Positions 8,060 to 16,128 of a stretch of 64,000 bases of DNA are shown here, one piece after another. Within the stretch, counting starts at the first letter, position 1. The number at the start of each line of letters is the position of its first letter. The translations under genes and the position numbers were made by a program. The notes beneath the pieces were generated by a model. The model was not told where the DNA came from and did not search any database. It saw only the letters and a program-made list of their open reading frames with translations. The DNA is from Thiosocius teredinicola (GTDB lineage: Bacteria; Pseudomonadota; Gammaproteobacteria; Chromatiales; Chromatiaceae): positions 915,001 to 979,000 of the forward strand of contig NZ_CP019936.1 of assembly GCF_002009425.1 (NCBI RefSeq). Direction: 5' to 3'.

Positions 8060-8185
8060 CAAGGCGTTCAAGCCGCTCGCTATGCTCGCTCGGACGCCCA
8101 GCACTCCGCACCGTGTTGCGCGTGGCTTCGCCATCTTTGCGCAAACGGTGCTCCGCACTGGCCGCCGCTTAACTGGGCGTTAGCG
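8054..8185 (+). repeat. attC 16, class P
   Basis: R'' ACCTAAC, R' GTTAGCG, 132 bp. Confidence 0.95.
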
Positions 8186-8195
8186 CTAGGAAGGC

Positions 8196-8576
8196 ATGGA
8201 TCGAATAGCAAAGGAAATTCAGCGCCAAGGCCGCGAATCTTGGCTAAAGGCAATCACAAAATCGAAGTTCGCAATTGGGTTTGTTCTTGTCGTATTGGCC
8301 GTGCTTGCTTGGAATATCTATAAAGCCAATGATCGGGTAGCCAAATCGGAAAAGAAAATCGGAAGGGTTGTTGGTATTCATCAATTCCAAGGAAACACTG
8401 GCTCAGCGCATTCGAGATTGTCCGTTCAATTGAAAAATGGTCAAACTGTGTTGGTACAAGCGCCAGTTGGCCGCCCCATCAGATCGGGTTCACTATTGGA
8501 ACTGTCAAGAGTAGAAACTGAGCAGGGTTCGGTGTACTACCGGTACGTAGGTTACGTTGAAGGCGCCGATGAATGA
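8196..8576 (+). CDS. Membrane-anchored small beta-domain protein
   Basis: A 126-aa protein. The basic N-terminus (MDRIAKEIQRQGRESWLKA) is followed by one membrane anchor at about residues 27-46. A C-terminal domain follows, with alternating hydrophobic strands (RLSVQLKNGQTVLVQAP, GSLLELSRVE) that suggest a small beta-barrel on the outer face. Function unknown. An AGGAAGG-like ribosome-binding site precedes the ATG. Confidence 0.8.
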   Translation: MDRIAKEIQRQGRESWLKAITKSKFAIGFVLVVLAVLAWNIYKANDRVAKSEKKIGRVVGIHQFQGNTGSAHSRLSVQLKNGQTVLVQAPVGRPIRSGSLLELSRVETEQGSVYYRYVGYVEGADE

Positions 8577-8580
8577 ATTG

Positions 8581-8715
8581 CGCTAACAAGGCGGTCAAGC
8601 CGCTCGCCTGCGGCTCACTCGGACATTCAGCACTCCGCACTTGCTCGGGCATGGCTTCGCCATTTTTTTCCGAGCAAGCACTCCATGCTGAATGCCGCTT
8701 ACCTGGGCGTTAGGC
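8581..8715 (+). repeat. attC 17, class A
   Basis: R'' CGCTAAC, R' GTTAGGC, 135 bp. The extra length comes from CGCCTGCGGCTCAC in the left arm. Confidence 0.95.
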
Positions 8716-8749
8716 AAAACACTCTTTGAGTTTCTTTAGAGCATCGGAA

Positions 8750-9103
8750 ATGCTGCAATCCTACGAAGGTCTACTAAAGCCGCCCGGTTGCATTGCGAGC
8801 AAATATGGCTTCAAAGGTTGCTCCGACCTTGGGTGCCAAGAGAACAGTCCCTGCGCGGAATGGTGCCTAGCGGCCGCGCATCGTTTTAGGCATCAAATCA
8901 TTGAGCACGCAGGCAACCCTTTTGTCCGCAGAAAAATTGGTGGTAGTTTCATCGAAAAGGCGAGTTCGATGGCTTGTGTATTGTCGGGTGGGGCAGCCAA
9001 CCGTGGTGGCTGTTTTTATTCTACGAGTTGCCTAACAAGTCGCTCAAGCCGCTCGTCACTTTGTTCCTCGCTCGGACCCACGGCTTCGCCGCGGGCCGCT
9101 TAG
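8750..9103 (+). CDS. Cysteine-rich reading frame running into the attC
   Basis: A 117-codon open frame. It has seven cysteines in its first 90 residues, including the pattern CSDLGCQENSPCAEWC (about residues 25-40), which looks like a metal-binding or disulfide-rich segment. It lacks a stop before R'' and ends inside the short attC. ATG 8750 is the first ATG; TTG 8726 is an in-frame alternative. The cysteine cluster supports a real gene, but codon evidence is weak and frameshift decay is possible. Confidence 0.45.
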   Translation: MLQSYEGLLKPPGCIASKYGFKGCSDLGCQENSPCAEWCLAAAHRFRHQIIEHAGNPFVRRKIGGSFIEKASSMACVLSGGAANRGGCFYSTSCLTSRSSRSSLCSSLGPTASPRAA

Positions 9104-9117
9104 CTGAGGCGTTAGGC
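9030..9117 (+). repeat. attC 18, class S (short)
   Basis: R'' GCCTAAC, R' GTTAGGC, 88 bp. Inner stem CCCACGGCTTCGCCGCGGG. Same short architecture as attC 1. Confidence 0.9.
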
Positions 9118-9136
9118 GAAATACAAGGAGAAATCT

Positions 9137-9541
9137 ATGCAAGGACAAATTCCACTCCCCACAGATAGCTTATATAAGTTTTCGGCGTTATTCGGTTTGC
9201 TGATCGTAATAGCGTCTTTCGCATCTATTATGCTTATTTCCAAGTCAACCAACGATCTTCTATTCGAGTCGAATGTCGAGTATGTAACGTTGAAGTCTAT
9301 GCAAGCGCGGAGCGTTCCCCAAGAAGCTCAATTCTCCGCTTTGAAGCGCAAGATTGAGGTAGCGTTAGACGATAAGAAGTTCCTACGAAATGCAATATCC
9401 GTTTTCGCGGCGTTCGGCTTTTGTCTCCTGGGGTGGGGGTTCTACAAGTGGTACGTCGAAGTGCAGCCTGTTCAGGATGAACTCGCGCGTCTAAGTCTAA
9501 AAAAATTGAAACGAGAGCTGGGCGAAGATGAGGGCGCCTAA
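9137..9541 (+). CDS. Two-helix membrane protein with central soluble loop
   Basis: A 134-aa protein with membrane segments at about residues 14-35 and 88-107. A charged, helical loop of about 50 residues separates them (SALKRKIEVALDDKKF), and an acidic/basic C-terminal helix follows. It has an AAGGAG ribosome-binding site 7 nt before the ATG. Stop in R''. Family unknown. Confidence 0.8.
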   Translation: MQGQIPLPTDSLYKFSALFGLLIVIASFASIMLISKSTNDLLFESNVEYVTLKSMQARSVPQEAQFSALKRKIEVALDDKKFLRNAISVFAAFGFCLLGWGFYKWYVEVQPVQDELARLSLKKLKRELGEDEGA

Positions 9542-9667
9542 CAAGGCGGTCAAGCCGTTCGCTATGCTCACTCGGACGTTTGGTACTCCGCTGGCGCTTG
9601 CGCATGGCTCCGCCATGGTTGCGCAGCGCCCGCTCCGCACCAAACGCCGCTTACCTGGGCGTTAGAT
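9536..9667 (+). repeat. attC 19, class K
   Basis: R'' GCCTAAC, R' GTTAGAT, 132 bp. Confidence 0.95.
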
Positions 9668-9891
9668 GCGCACAGAAGAAATCGATTGCTGGCGAGCCCC
9701 TGCCAGTAAATAGGCTGCCGTGCAGCAAGAAGGTTTCGTGGTCCCGCAGTAGCGGCTAAAGTGGGCTATCAAGGCCGTTTTCTTTGCGGGTCAGCGATTA
9801 TTCGCGGTACGTGGTGGTGGTGTAGGTTGGCAGTCCGTGGCCCATAGTTAGCGAGTGATTGTGCGTATTAAGATAAGGAGGTTGTTTCGCT

Positions 9892-10158
9892 GTGCCAATA
9901 GGAAATTCAGTGCCAATCATTGAGCATGGCTATTTCGATGCCGTGCGGCCCGCTGAGCAAATGGGTGTTATTCGGGGCGTCTGCAGAACTTATTGTTTGG
10001 CCCCCGAGTTAACGCATTTCAAAAATCATCTAACAAGTCGGTCAAGCCGTTCGCTAACGCTCACTCGGACGTTTGGTACTCCGCGCCTTGTTGCGCATGG
10101 CTCCGCCATACTTGCGCAAAAGGCGCTCCGCACCAAACGCCGCTTACCTGGGCGTTAG
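9892..10158 (+). CDS. Family A cassette, copy 3: 88-codon GTG reading frame
   Basis: GTG 9892 follows GATAAGGAGG (in-frame TAA upstream). It begins MPIGNSVPIIEHGYF, has the centre AEQMGVIRGVCRTY, then a modified LAPELTHFKNH junction, and reads through the attC to the TAG in R'. Cassette body 9662-10034. The leader holds GATTATTCGCGGTACG and no other gene. Confidence 0.5.
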   Translation: MPIGNSVPIIEHGYFDAVRPAEQMGVIRGVCRTYCLAPELTHFKNHLTSRSSRSLTLTRTFGTPRLVAHGSAILAQKALRTKRRLPGR

Positions 10159-10160
10159 CA
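10028..10160 (+). repeat. attC 20, class K
   Basis: R'' ATCTAAC, R' GTTAGCA, 133 bp. Confidence 0.95.
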
Positions 10161-10166
10161 CCCGTA

Positions 10167-10760
10167 ATGAAAAAGCTTGTGGCTATATTGCTCTTCGTGT
10201 TTTCCTCCAGCTCCTACTCGGTCTGGAGTGCATTCGCTCACGTTACTCCCGCCACGGAATCGGAATACGGAATCCGAGTAGAATTCGCGGAAATAAACCA
10301 AAATCTGAATCGCGAATATCGAATCAAAATCCCCGCTATAGGTCATGGGTATCAAAAAGCGTGGCTGGTGCTTACCGCGCAGCCGCTTGAGAAATCGGGC
10401 GCCGAACTAAGGGCTTACATCTGGTGGAAAGAGCAACCGAAAGCGCGAGTGCTATCTGCCTTGGAGATGATTCCAAAAGTTACGAAAGAGGGCATTTTTT
10501 ACGAAACGTTGCTAAGCGAAGATGAAGTGCAAAATGGCTACATCTACGTCGATTATCCTCATGAAATGTTCGATGGCGGGTACTACTATTCGATTGAATT
10601 ACGGTCATATGTCTCTGGCCGTGAAGCAAGTGCTAACAAGGCGTTCAAGCCGCTCGCTATGCTCGCTCGGACGTTTGGTACTCCGCCGGCGCTTGCGCAT
10701 GGCTTCGCCATCTTTGCGCAGCGCCCGCTCCGCACCAAACGCCGCTTAACTGGGCGTTAG
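10167..10760 (+). CDS. Secreted protein with attC-encoded C-terminal tail
   Basis: A 197-aa frame. Residues 1-25 form a signal peptide (MKKLVAILLFVFSSSSYS...). Residues 26-156 are a strand-rich periplasmic domain with EYRIKIPAIGHGYQKAW and DEVQNGYIYVDYPHEMFDGG. No stop occurs before R'', so translation enters the attC (ANKAFKPLAMLARTFGTP) and ends at the TAG of R'. That adds about 40 basic residues. Either the tail is tolerated or the original stop has been lost. Family unknown. Confidence 0.75.
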   Translation: MKKLVAILLFVFSSSSYSVWSAFAHVTPATESEYGIRVEFAEINQNLNREYRIKIPAIGHGYQKAWLVLTAQPLEKSGAELRAYIWWKEQPKARVLSALEMIPKVTKEGIFYETLLSEDEVQNGYIYVDYPHEMFDGGYYYSIELRSYVSGREASANKAFKPLAMLARTFGTPPALAHGFAIFAQRPLRTKRRLTGR

Positions 10761-10762
10761 GC
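10631..10762 (+). repeat. attC 21, class K
   Basis: R'' TGCTAAC, R' GTTAGGC, 132 bp. Translated as the tail of the upstream gene. Confidence 0.95.
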
Positions 10763-10775
10763 GCGAAAGGAAAAC

Positions 10776-11297
10776 ATGAAGTTTAAGTGTGCGTGCTGTA
10801 ACGAGGAGATTGAGGGTATTCCGACGTTCGGTTGGGATTACCCGTTGTTTTATCTGAATGTGCCGAAAGAAAAGCGCAATGAAGAAGTGTTTCTTACCGA
10901 AGATCTATGCGTAATCGCAGATAGATGGTTTTTTGTTCGAGGCTGCCTCGAAATACCTGTGATCGGCGAAGAAGAACCGTTTGTTTGGGGCTTGTGGGTG
11001 TCCTTGAGCGAATCCGAGTTTTTTGAGTTCCAAGATCTTCTGGGGGTTGAAAAGCGGTCCGGCTATGGCCCTTATGTGGGCTGGTTGTCTGCAGCTATTG
11101 CGCTGTATCCAGACACGGAGAACCTCAAAGCAATAGTTCACATCCGTGATAACGGAATTCGGCCGTCTATCGAGCTGGAGAAGAATGGCCATCCGTTGGC
11201 CCAAGAACAGGAGCATGGAATAACGCTGAACAGGCTAGCGGAAATCTATGCATGTATGGTTCACAAGCAATGCCCTGAGGTGCAAGAGAATTGGTGA
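10776..11297 (+). CDS. DUF2199-like protein
   Basis: A 173-aa soluble protein. It has an N-terminal zinc-ribbon-like CACCNEEI (residues 5-12). A long conserved region follows with EDLCVIADRWFFVRGCLEIPV (about 42-62), EPFVWGLWVSLSESEF, YGPYVGWLSA and a C-terminal IRPSIELEKNGHPLAQEQEHGI. The order of these blocks matches the DUF2199 family as I remember it. The biochemical function of that family is unknown. An AAAGGAAA ribosome-binding site precedes the ATG. Confidence 0.85.
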   Translation: MKFKCACCNEEIEGIPTFGWDYPLFYLNVPKEKRNEEVFLTEDLCVIADRWFFVRGCLEIPVIGEEEPFVWGLWVSLSESEFFEFQDLLGVEKRSGYGPYVGWLSAAIALYPDTENLKAIVHIRDNGIRPSIELEKNGHPLAQEQEHGITLNRLAEIYACMVHKQCPEVQENW

Positions 11298-11300
11298 AGC

Positions 11301-11432
11301 GCCTAACAAGGCGTTCAAGCCGCTCGCTATGCTCGCTCGGACGTCCAGTACTCCGCACCGTGTTGCGCGTGGCTTCGCCATGTTCGCGCAAACGGCGCTC
11401 CGTACTGGCCGCCGCTTAACTGGGCGTTAGGC
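11301..11432 (+). repeat. attC 22, class P
   Basis: R'' GCCTAAC, R' GTTAGGC, 132 bp. Arms GTCCAGTAC and GTACTGGCC. Confidence 0.95.
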
Positions 11433-11453
11433 ATACTGGAAAATCGCAAGTCA

Positions 11454-11822
11454 GTGGACGAACCGAAAGAGATTGAGATCTCAAATAAGTCAGAGCTACT
11501 TGAACATCTCGCAGGGCGCTCAATTGAAGCTGAGTGGGTTGTAACCTCTGATATGGGCCCCGAGTGGATAGGAAGCAAAACCGAATTCAGCTTATACCTA
11601 GGCGAGTTTCGAATTAAAGAATGTACCTATATTAGGGGGCTAAAAGCAGCGCTAAAAGGCGCAATTGGGGTTCCTGAGACTGGAGGGGATCGCATCATTT
11701 CAGGCGAGGCAGAAATTACTGCAACAGGTCAACAGCTTAACGTCGAATATTGTTGGTCATCCTGCGTCCCTTACATGGATGCAGATCGAACCGTGAAGGG
11801 TGAGGTAAGCCTAAATGCCTAA
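11454..11822 (+). CDS. Hypothetical soluble protein
   Basis: A 122-aa acidic protein starting at GTG 11454. N-terminal helix (EISNKSELLEHLAGRS), then strands and a C-terminal GEAEITATGQQLNVEYCW block. No membrane segment or signal peptide. I do not recognise the family. Stop in R''. Confidence 0.75.
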   Translation: MDEPKEIEISNKSELLEHLAGRSIEAEWVVTSDMGPEWIGSKTEFSLYLGEFRIKECTYIRGLKAALKGAIGVPETGGDRIISGEAEITATGQQLNVEYCWSSCVPYMDADRTVKGEVSLNA

Positions 11823-11948
11823 CAAGGCGGTCAAGCCGTTCGCTATGCTCACTCGGACGTTTGGTGCTCCACGGGCGCTTGCGCATGGCTACGCCATGTT
11901 TGCGCAGCGCCCGCTCCGCACCAAACGCCGCTTACCTGGGCGTTATGT
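11817..11948 (+). repeat. attC 23, class K
   Basis: R'' GCCTAAC, R' GTTATGT, 132 bp. Confidence 0.95.
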
Positions 11949-12033
11949 GCAGAATGTACGGGGTAATAGCAAGTCAAGAATTAAAGTCTTTTCGTGCAGA
12001 CCGTTACCGCTGGCAAGTGCTGAAGCACGCTAA
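11947..12033 (+). CDS. Family B cassette, 28-codon reading frame, copy 2
   Basis: GTG 11947 lies in R'. The product is VQNVRGNSKSRIKVFSCRPL with the ending PLASAEAR. Compared with the copy at 4708, most changes are non-synonymous, which argues weakly against purifying selection on a peptide. Confidence 0.3.
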   Translation: MQNVRGNSKSRIKVFSCRPLPLASAEAR

Positions 12034-12263
12034 AGCCCTGCATCATCTGGCTAAGGGGTGTGCCGCCTGATGGCGGAAAGCGATCGGGGGCTTTTCCTCC
12101 GGGGTTCGCGAAGCAATAATCGCGGAACGCAAACTAAGGCAGGGAGGCAAAGGCCGCAAAAAATGGAAAAGCGCTCACCAAAGCGGGTGCCAACATTCTC
12201 TGGTGCCAATTGGGTCGTCTTGGTAGCCGATTCATCTCCCTGTGGCAACGCACTCCGTTGCGC
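12034..12263 (+). other. Family B cassette, gene-free body, copy 2
   Basis: Closely matches 4795-5026, including CTTTTCCTCCGGGGTTCGCG, GGCAGGGAGGCAAAGG and the terminal AACGCACTCCGTTGCGCA. No supported gene. Confidence 0.7.
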
Positions 12264-12395
12264 ACATAACAAGTCGTTCAAGCCGCTCGCTATGCTCGCT
12301 CGGACGCCCAGCACTCCGCACCGTGTTGCGTGTGGCTTCGCCATTTTCACGCAAACGGTGCTCCATGCTGAGCGCCGCTTAACTGGGCGTTAGGC
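12264..12395 (+). repeat. attC 24, class P hybrid
   Basis: R'' ACATAAC, R' GTTAGGC, 132 bp. Left arm CCCAGCAC but right arm ATGCTGAG, leaving a mismatch in the stem. Confidence 0.95.
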
Positions 12396-12411
12396 CAACG
12401 GGAGAAATGAG

Positions 12412-12846
12412 ATGAAAGCGCTGCGATTGAAGGTGAACGGGAGAGAGGTCGCTACTGCTGGAAGCTCTGATGCAGTGATGCTGATGCTGCGATGCACGTA
12501 CTCTGTAGGCGGTGGCCGGGGCTACTACACGCTGTCTGCTACGTCCCGTTCGAAAGAGCTTGGTAAATTCGAAGAACTGATATGGGCTGATGATGTTGCT
12601 GGCGAACTCTCAGCGCTTGATCTGGCCGTGGTCGATACGGAAGCTCCGGATGCTTGGAGAAATACACAGGTCTCCCCTCACAGCTGGAAACAACAGAAAC
12701 AAGCCTCGCCATATTGCTCTTTCTGCGGCAAAACGGAGGGAGAGGCTAAACGTCTTCTTCGTGGTCCCGGTGTCCACATATGCGAGGCTTGCGCAAAACT
12801 TGCGTTTGAAACGATGGAGTCCGAAGGTGCCTACGCAAACGTCTAG
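12412..12846 (+). CDS. Protein with C-terminal ClpX-type zinc finger
   Basis: A 144-aa protein. Residues 1-90 form an unrecognised strand-rich domain. Residues 102-127 carry CSFC and CEAC in the context YCSFCGKTEGEAKRLLRGPG, very close to the ClpX N-terminal zinc-binding consensus, including the invariant G-x-H-I-C-E-x-C ending. No ATPase domain follows. Known role of the domain in ClpX: dimerisation and adaptor/substrate docking. A role here as a Clp adaptor or decoy is inference only. Confidence 0.85.
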   Translation: MKALRLKVNGREVATAGSSDAVMLMLRCTYSVGGGRGYYTLSATSRSKELGKFEELIWADDVAGELSALDLAVVDTEAPDAWRNTQVSPHSWKQQKQASPYCSFCGKTEGEAKRLLRGPGVHICEACAKLAFETMESEGAYANV

Positions 12847-12977
12847 GCCTAACAAGTCGTTCAAGCCGCTCGCTATGCTCGCTCGGACGCTTTGCACTCC
12901 GCACCCGCTGCGCATGCCTTCGGCATCGTTGCGCAGCGGGCGCTCCGCGCAAAGCGCCGCTTAACTGGGCGTTAGCT
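12847..12977 (+). repeat. attC 25, class T
   Basis: R'' GCCTAAC, R' GTTAGCT, 131 bp. Confidence 0.95.
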
Positions 12978-12983
12978 TCAAAG

Positions 12984-13535
12984 ATGCGGGCGCTACTTGC
13001 AGTGGCAATGTTTGTGGCATCGGGGCCGGTTTTTGCAAATGGCGGCGGGCCTTTGCTGCTGTATTGGAACCTGTTTGCTTTCCTCTTTGGCAGCGTCTTT
13101 ATTGTTTTAATTGAAGCCTACGTCTATGGCGCTAATGGTGCTATTTCCAAAGCGAATGCACTCAAAGATTCGATCATTGCCAATCTTTGGTCCACGCTTT
13201 TAATTGGTTTTTGCGTGCCATTAGTCGTGGCGGCGATCACGGGTATTCTCAGTGAATCAATGCCTTCGCACCAGGGTCTTTATTTGGCAGTAGGCACGTG
13301 GGTCTTCGATCAAATGCAGTATCCAAACGTCTCGGTAGCATTCATATATGTTTGGCTCGGCGTGTCGTATCTCCTTACGGTCCAATTGGAGCACTATGTG
13401 TTGTTCAAGCGGTGGCTAAAAAGAGGTGAAGCGGCCGTGGTTAAAGTTAAGCGATTATGCTGGGTGAGTAACTCTGTAACGTATTCACTGCTTCTGGTTG
13501 CGTTATCTCTAGTGCTTTGGTTGTCCTACACATGA
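12984..13535 (+). CDS. Exported-start multi-helix membrane protein, intact paralogue of 16267
   Basis: A 183-aa protein. An N-terminal signal-like helix ends at VFA-NGGG near residue 18. Helices follow at about residues 25-46, 65-88, 110-135 and a C-terminal helix 160-181 (SVTYSLLLVALSLVLWLS). The copy at 16267 has the same sequence type but a stop at codon 160. Conserved sections include GGGPLLLYWN and QLEHYVL-x-KRW. Family unknown. Confidence 0.85.
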   Translation: MRALLAVAMFVASGPVFANGGGPLLLYWNLFAFLFGSVFIVLIEAYVYGANGAISKANALKDSIIANLWSTLLIGFCVPLVVAAITGILSESMPSHQGLYLAVGTWVFDQMQYPNVSVAFIYVWLGVSYLLTVQLEHYVLFKRWLKRGEAAVVKVKRLCWVSNSVTYSLLLVALSLVLWLSYT

Positions 13536-13539
13536 ACGA

Positions 13540-13671
13540 AGCTAACAAGTCGTTCAAGCCGCTCGCTATGCTCGCTCGGACGCCCAGCACTCCGCACCGT
13601 GTTGCGTGTGGCTTCGCCATTTTCACGCAAACGGCGCTCCGCACTGGCCGCCGCTTAACTGGGCGTTAGCA
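13540..13671 (+). repeat. attC 26, class P
   Basis: R'' AGCTAAC, R' GTTAGCA, 132 bp. Confidence 0.95.
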
Positions 13672-13691
13672 TTTGAGAGGAGGAAGTGATT

Positions 13692-14099
13692 ATGAAAGTT
13701 GCAATCGATCTGCCTGTCATTACTGTCCTCAGTTTAGTACTGGCAACAGGGTGCGTCTCGCAGAAAGAAGCGATGGTGAAGAAAGGCTATCCGTTGGTAT
13801 ATGCGGAAGGCTTCGACGATGGATGCCATAGTGGCAACAAAGCCGGGGGAAGTCTTTTCGATGAATTCCGAAAAGATGTAGGAAGATTCTCCCGAGAAAG
13901 CAACTACGCTCAGGGTTGGTCAGATGGTTTTAGGCAATGCGAATCGCAGCAAGAGGCAGCGCAGCGTCAAATGCGAATTGCGGTCGAAAAGCAAAAGCTA
14001 GCCGAGCAACGTAAGGCAGGTGAACGTGCGGCGCAGTATCACCTGGAGCGGCAGGTTTTGAAGGACGTTGATACGTCCAACCTAAAGTATCTAAAGTAG
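13692..14099 (+). CDS. Lipoprotein with coiled-coil tail
   Basis: A 135-aa protein. A signal peptide with lipobox LATGC (Cys 21) predicts lipidation. The mature part has paired glycine-aspartate motifs (AEGFDDGCHSGNKAGG and YAQGWSDGFRQC), then a charged helical stretch rich in Q, E, K and A (about residues 80-115) typical of coiled coil. AGGAGG lies 8 nt before ATG 13692, which decides against GTG 13686. Family unknown. Confidence 0.85.
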   Translation: MKVAIDLPVITVLSLVLATGCVSQKEAMVKKGYPLVYAEGFDDGCHSGNKAGGSLFDEFRKDVGRFSRESNYAQGWSDGFRQCESQQEAAQRQMRIAVEKQKLAEQRKAGERAAQYHLERQVLKDVDTSNLKYLK

Positions 14100-14115
14100 C
14101 CAGTGCAAAACAAAA

Positions 14116-14247
14116 TGCTAACAAGGCGTTCAAGCCGCTCGCTATGCTCGCTGGGACGTCCAGTACTCCGCGCCTTTTTGCGAATGCCTTCGGCATTGTT
14201 TCGCAAACGGCGCTACGCACTGGCCGCCCCTTAACACGGCGTTAGGC
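14116..14247 (+). repeat. attC 27, class G
   Basis: R'' TGCTAAC, R' GTTAGGC, 132 bp. Arms CTGGGACGTCC and GGCCGCCCCTTAACACGGCG. The only class G site outside 45.5-48.7 kb. Confidence 0.95.
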
Positions 14248-14255
14248 GTAAAAGC

Positions 14256-14510
14256 ATGGGTATGTTCAAGCGATCATCTCCACATTCTCCTCGAGCGCGA
14301 CTGATGGTGGAGTTGCCGGCAAATCGATACTCCATTGCAGGTGCTAGTGGCCGCGCTCCGATCGTCGGTGACATTCTGGAGCTTGATCAAGGTTTCACTT
14401 CAGAAGATGGTTTGCCGATGGTGCTGGCGTACTGTCGCGGCAGCAATGAGTCATTCATTTACAGCGCTGAAGTTTATGAGTCGGAACTTGGGCATCCAAT
14501 TGAATCGTAG
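14256..14510 (+). CDS. Hypothetical small protein, paralogue of 16965-17219
   Basis: An 84-aa basic-to-neutral protein with GRAPIVGDILELDQGF in the middle and a strand-rich C-terminus (FIYSAEVYESELG). It is nearly identical to the product at 16965, as is the 3' untranslated part. A second ATG frame at 14518 (MNVFVNMVLKTGWQEKG) runs through the attC in both copies, so a small downstream gene is conceivable. Confidence 0.75.
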   Translation: MGMFKRSSPHSPRARLMVELPANRYSIAGASGRAPIVGDILELDQGFTSEDGLPMVLAYCRGSNESFIYSAEVYESELGHPIES

Positions 14511-14579
14511 TTCCGCAATGAATGTTTTCGTGAATATGGTGTTGAAAACCGGTTGGCAGGAAAAAGGTTGTGTGGCAAC

Positions 14580-14711
14580 GCCTAACAAGGCGTTCAAGCC
14601 GCTCGCTAAGCTCGCTCGGACGCTCAGCACTCCGCACCGTGTTGCGTTTGGCTTCGCCATTTTCACGCAAACGGCGCTCCATGCTGAGCGCCGCTTAACT
14701 GGGCGTTAGGC
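14580..14711 (+). repeat. attC 28, class P variant
   Basis: R'' GCCTAAC, R' GTTAGGC, 132 bp. Arms CTCAGCAC and ATGCTGAG. Confidence 0.95.
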
Positions 14712-14718
14712 ATACAAG

Positions 14719-15093
14719 ATGGTCCAACTTCTTAGCAACGAACTGGCAACCCTGAGATCTTCAGCACTTGATGGGCTGAATGATTACTTGGCGGAGTGCG
14801 TTGAAAATGGGCTAGATCCGGGGTATTCGAAGAAAGATGTGAAGAAATGTGGGAAGCTCATTGATATTTTCATTGAATCCCTAAGCAAGATCGAAAAAGG
14901 GAATACTCAGAAAGCCAAAGAAGCTGTCAGGAAGGTGGTTGTTTCATTGAACGAGCTGAACAAGAAATGCGAAGGCGAGCTAATTCTTACAGATGCAAGA
15001 GAAGATCTCGCGGCACTCATCATTGCGGCTGCTGAAAAGGTTGGGTATGGAAACGGCAAGCTTGATGTCACTGAAAAATGGCGGCAGTGGTAA
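14719..15093 (+). CDS. Hypothetical helical protein
   Basis: A 124-aa soluble protein, almost entirely helical by pattern (SLSKIEKGNTQKAKEAVRKV, then DLAALIIAAAEKVG). Rich in K and E, no signal peptide. It is reminiscent of small DNA-unrelated four-helix proteins, but I cannot assign a family. Confidence 0.75.
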   Translation: MVQLLSNELATLRSSALDGLNDYLAECVENGLDPGYSKKDVKKCGKLIDIFIESLSKIEKGNTQKAKEAVRKVVVSLNELNKKCEGELILTDAREDLAALIIAAAEKVGYGNGKLDVTEKWRQW

Positions 15094-15095
15094 GT

Positions 15096-15226
15096 GCCTA
15101 ACAAGGCGTTCAAGCCGCTCGCTATGCTCGCTCGGACGCTTTGCACTCCGCACCAGCTGCGCATGCCTTCGGCATCTTGGCGCAACGGGCGCTCCGCGCA
15201 AAGCGCCGCTTAACTGGGCGTTAGGC
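15096..15226 (+). repeat. attC 29, class T
   Basis: R'' GCCTAAC, R' GTTAGGC, 131 bp. Confidence 0.95.
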
Positions 15227-15245
15227 AAAACAAGTTATTGGGCTC

Positions 15246-15638
15246 ATGGGTATCATTAAGTACGTTGTAGTGATTGGTGTTTGGCTTCTGCTATCCATAC
15301 TTGTGGGTTTCGTTCCCGCAGCGCTGGCTGTAGGCCAAGATGGAAAGAGCGCCTTTATGGTCGTCTTAGCAGCGCAACTCGGTTTATTGGGCGGTATCGT
15401 TCATTGCTTGCTCAACCGTCTGAGCCCAAACAGAAGAGAATTTGGCGTAGGTAAGGCTATGGCAATGTCGGTGTTAGTAGCTGCCACTTTTTCCGTTTAT
15501 GCCGTAAACAAAGGCGTGAGTATTGAAAAAGGTTATGGGGTAATGGTAGTTGTTCTTATTCTGTCGTTGCTGCCTTCTTTCGGCGCACAAGCAGCTTGGA
15601 ATGCAGTTGCTCGAAATCGGGTAGTAGAAAATGCCTAA
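15246..15638 (+). CDS. Four-helix membrane protein, paralogue of 6777-7169
   Basis: A 130-aa protein nearly identical to 6777-7169, with conservative changes only (V/A, N/H, I/F). The leader GCAAAACAAGTTATTGGGCT is identical, and both copies are followed by class A sites with ATTCGGC arms. The cassette and its own attC were therefore copied as a unit. Confidence 0.85.
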   Translation: MGIIKYVVVIGVWLLLSILVGFVPAALAVGQDGKSAFMVVLAAQLGLLGGIVHCLLNRLSPNRREFGVGKAMAMSVLVAATFSVYAVNKGVSIEKGYGVMVVVLILSLLPSFGAQAAWNAVARNRVVENA

Positions 15639-15764
15639 CAAGGTGGTCAAGTCGTTCGCCATGCTCACTCGGACATTCGGCACTCCACGCCTGCTTGGGC
15701 ATGGCTTCGCCATTTTGCCCAAGCAAGCGCTCCATACCGAATGCCGCTTACCTTGGCGTTAGGC
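15633..15764 (+). repeat. attC 30, class A
   Basis: R'' GCCTAAC, R' GTTAGGC, 132 bp. Nearly identical to attC 14. Confidence 0.95.
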
Positions 15765-15782
15765 AAGAAAGATTGTTGGAAA

Positions 15783-16088
15783 ATGAGAGATAGCAGGGAA
15801 GAGATCGAGTCAGATAATGTGGTTGGTGCCGCTCACCACAGTGCGTCGGCAGCATCGCCACTCTTTCAGAGCACACTTCCGTTCGTAATACTGCTCTTGG
15901 TGCTTGTTAACTTGAGATCAATGCTCGCTCTCCCAATTCTGGCGTTGATTATTGTCGTTTCTGCTCTACGTATTCCGACCGACGATTGGCACAAGCACAA
16001 ATGGCCTTGGGTAGTCGTCGTTATGTTGGCACTTCAAACGATTGCCAATCTAATACTTTTTGGCGCCGAAACTCTGGTGGCAAAATAG
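15783..16088 (+). CDS. Two- or three-helix membrane protein
   Basis: A 101-aa protein. A soluble acidic N-terminus (MRDSREEIESDN) is followed by hydrophobic segments at about residues 27-44, 46-62 and 73-93. ATG 15783 is the first start after the attC in this frame. Family unknown. Confidence 0.75.
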   Translation: MRDSREEIESDNVVGAAHHSASAASPLFQSTLPFVILLLVLVNLRSMLALPILALIIVVSALRIPTDDWHKHKWPWVVVVMLALQTIANLILFGAETLVAK

Positions 16089-16128
16089 CACCAATGGCAA
16101 ACTCAATGAGTTCAAAGAACCGGTGGTT

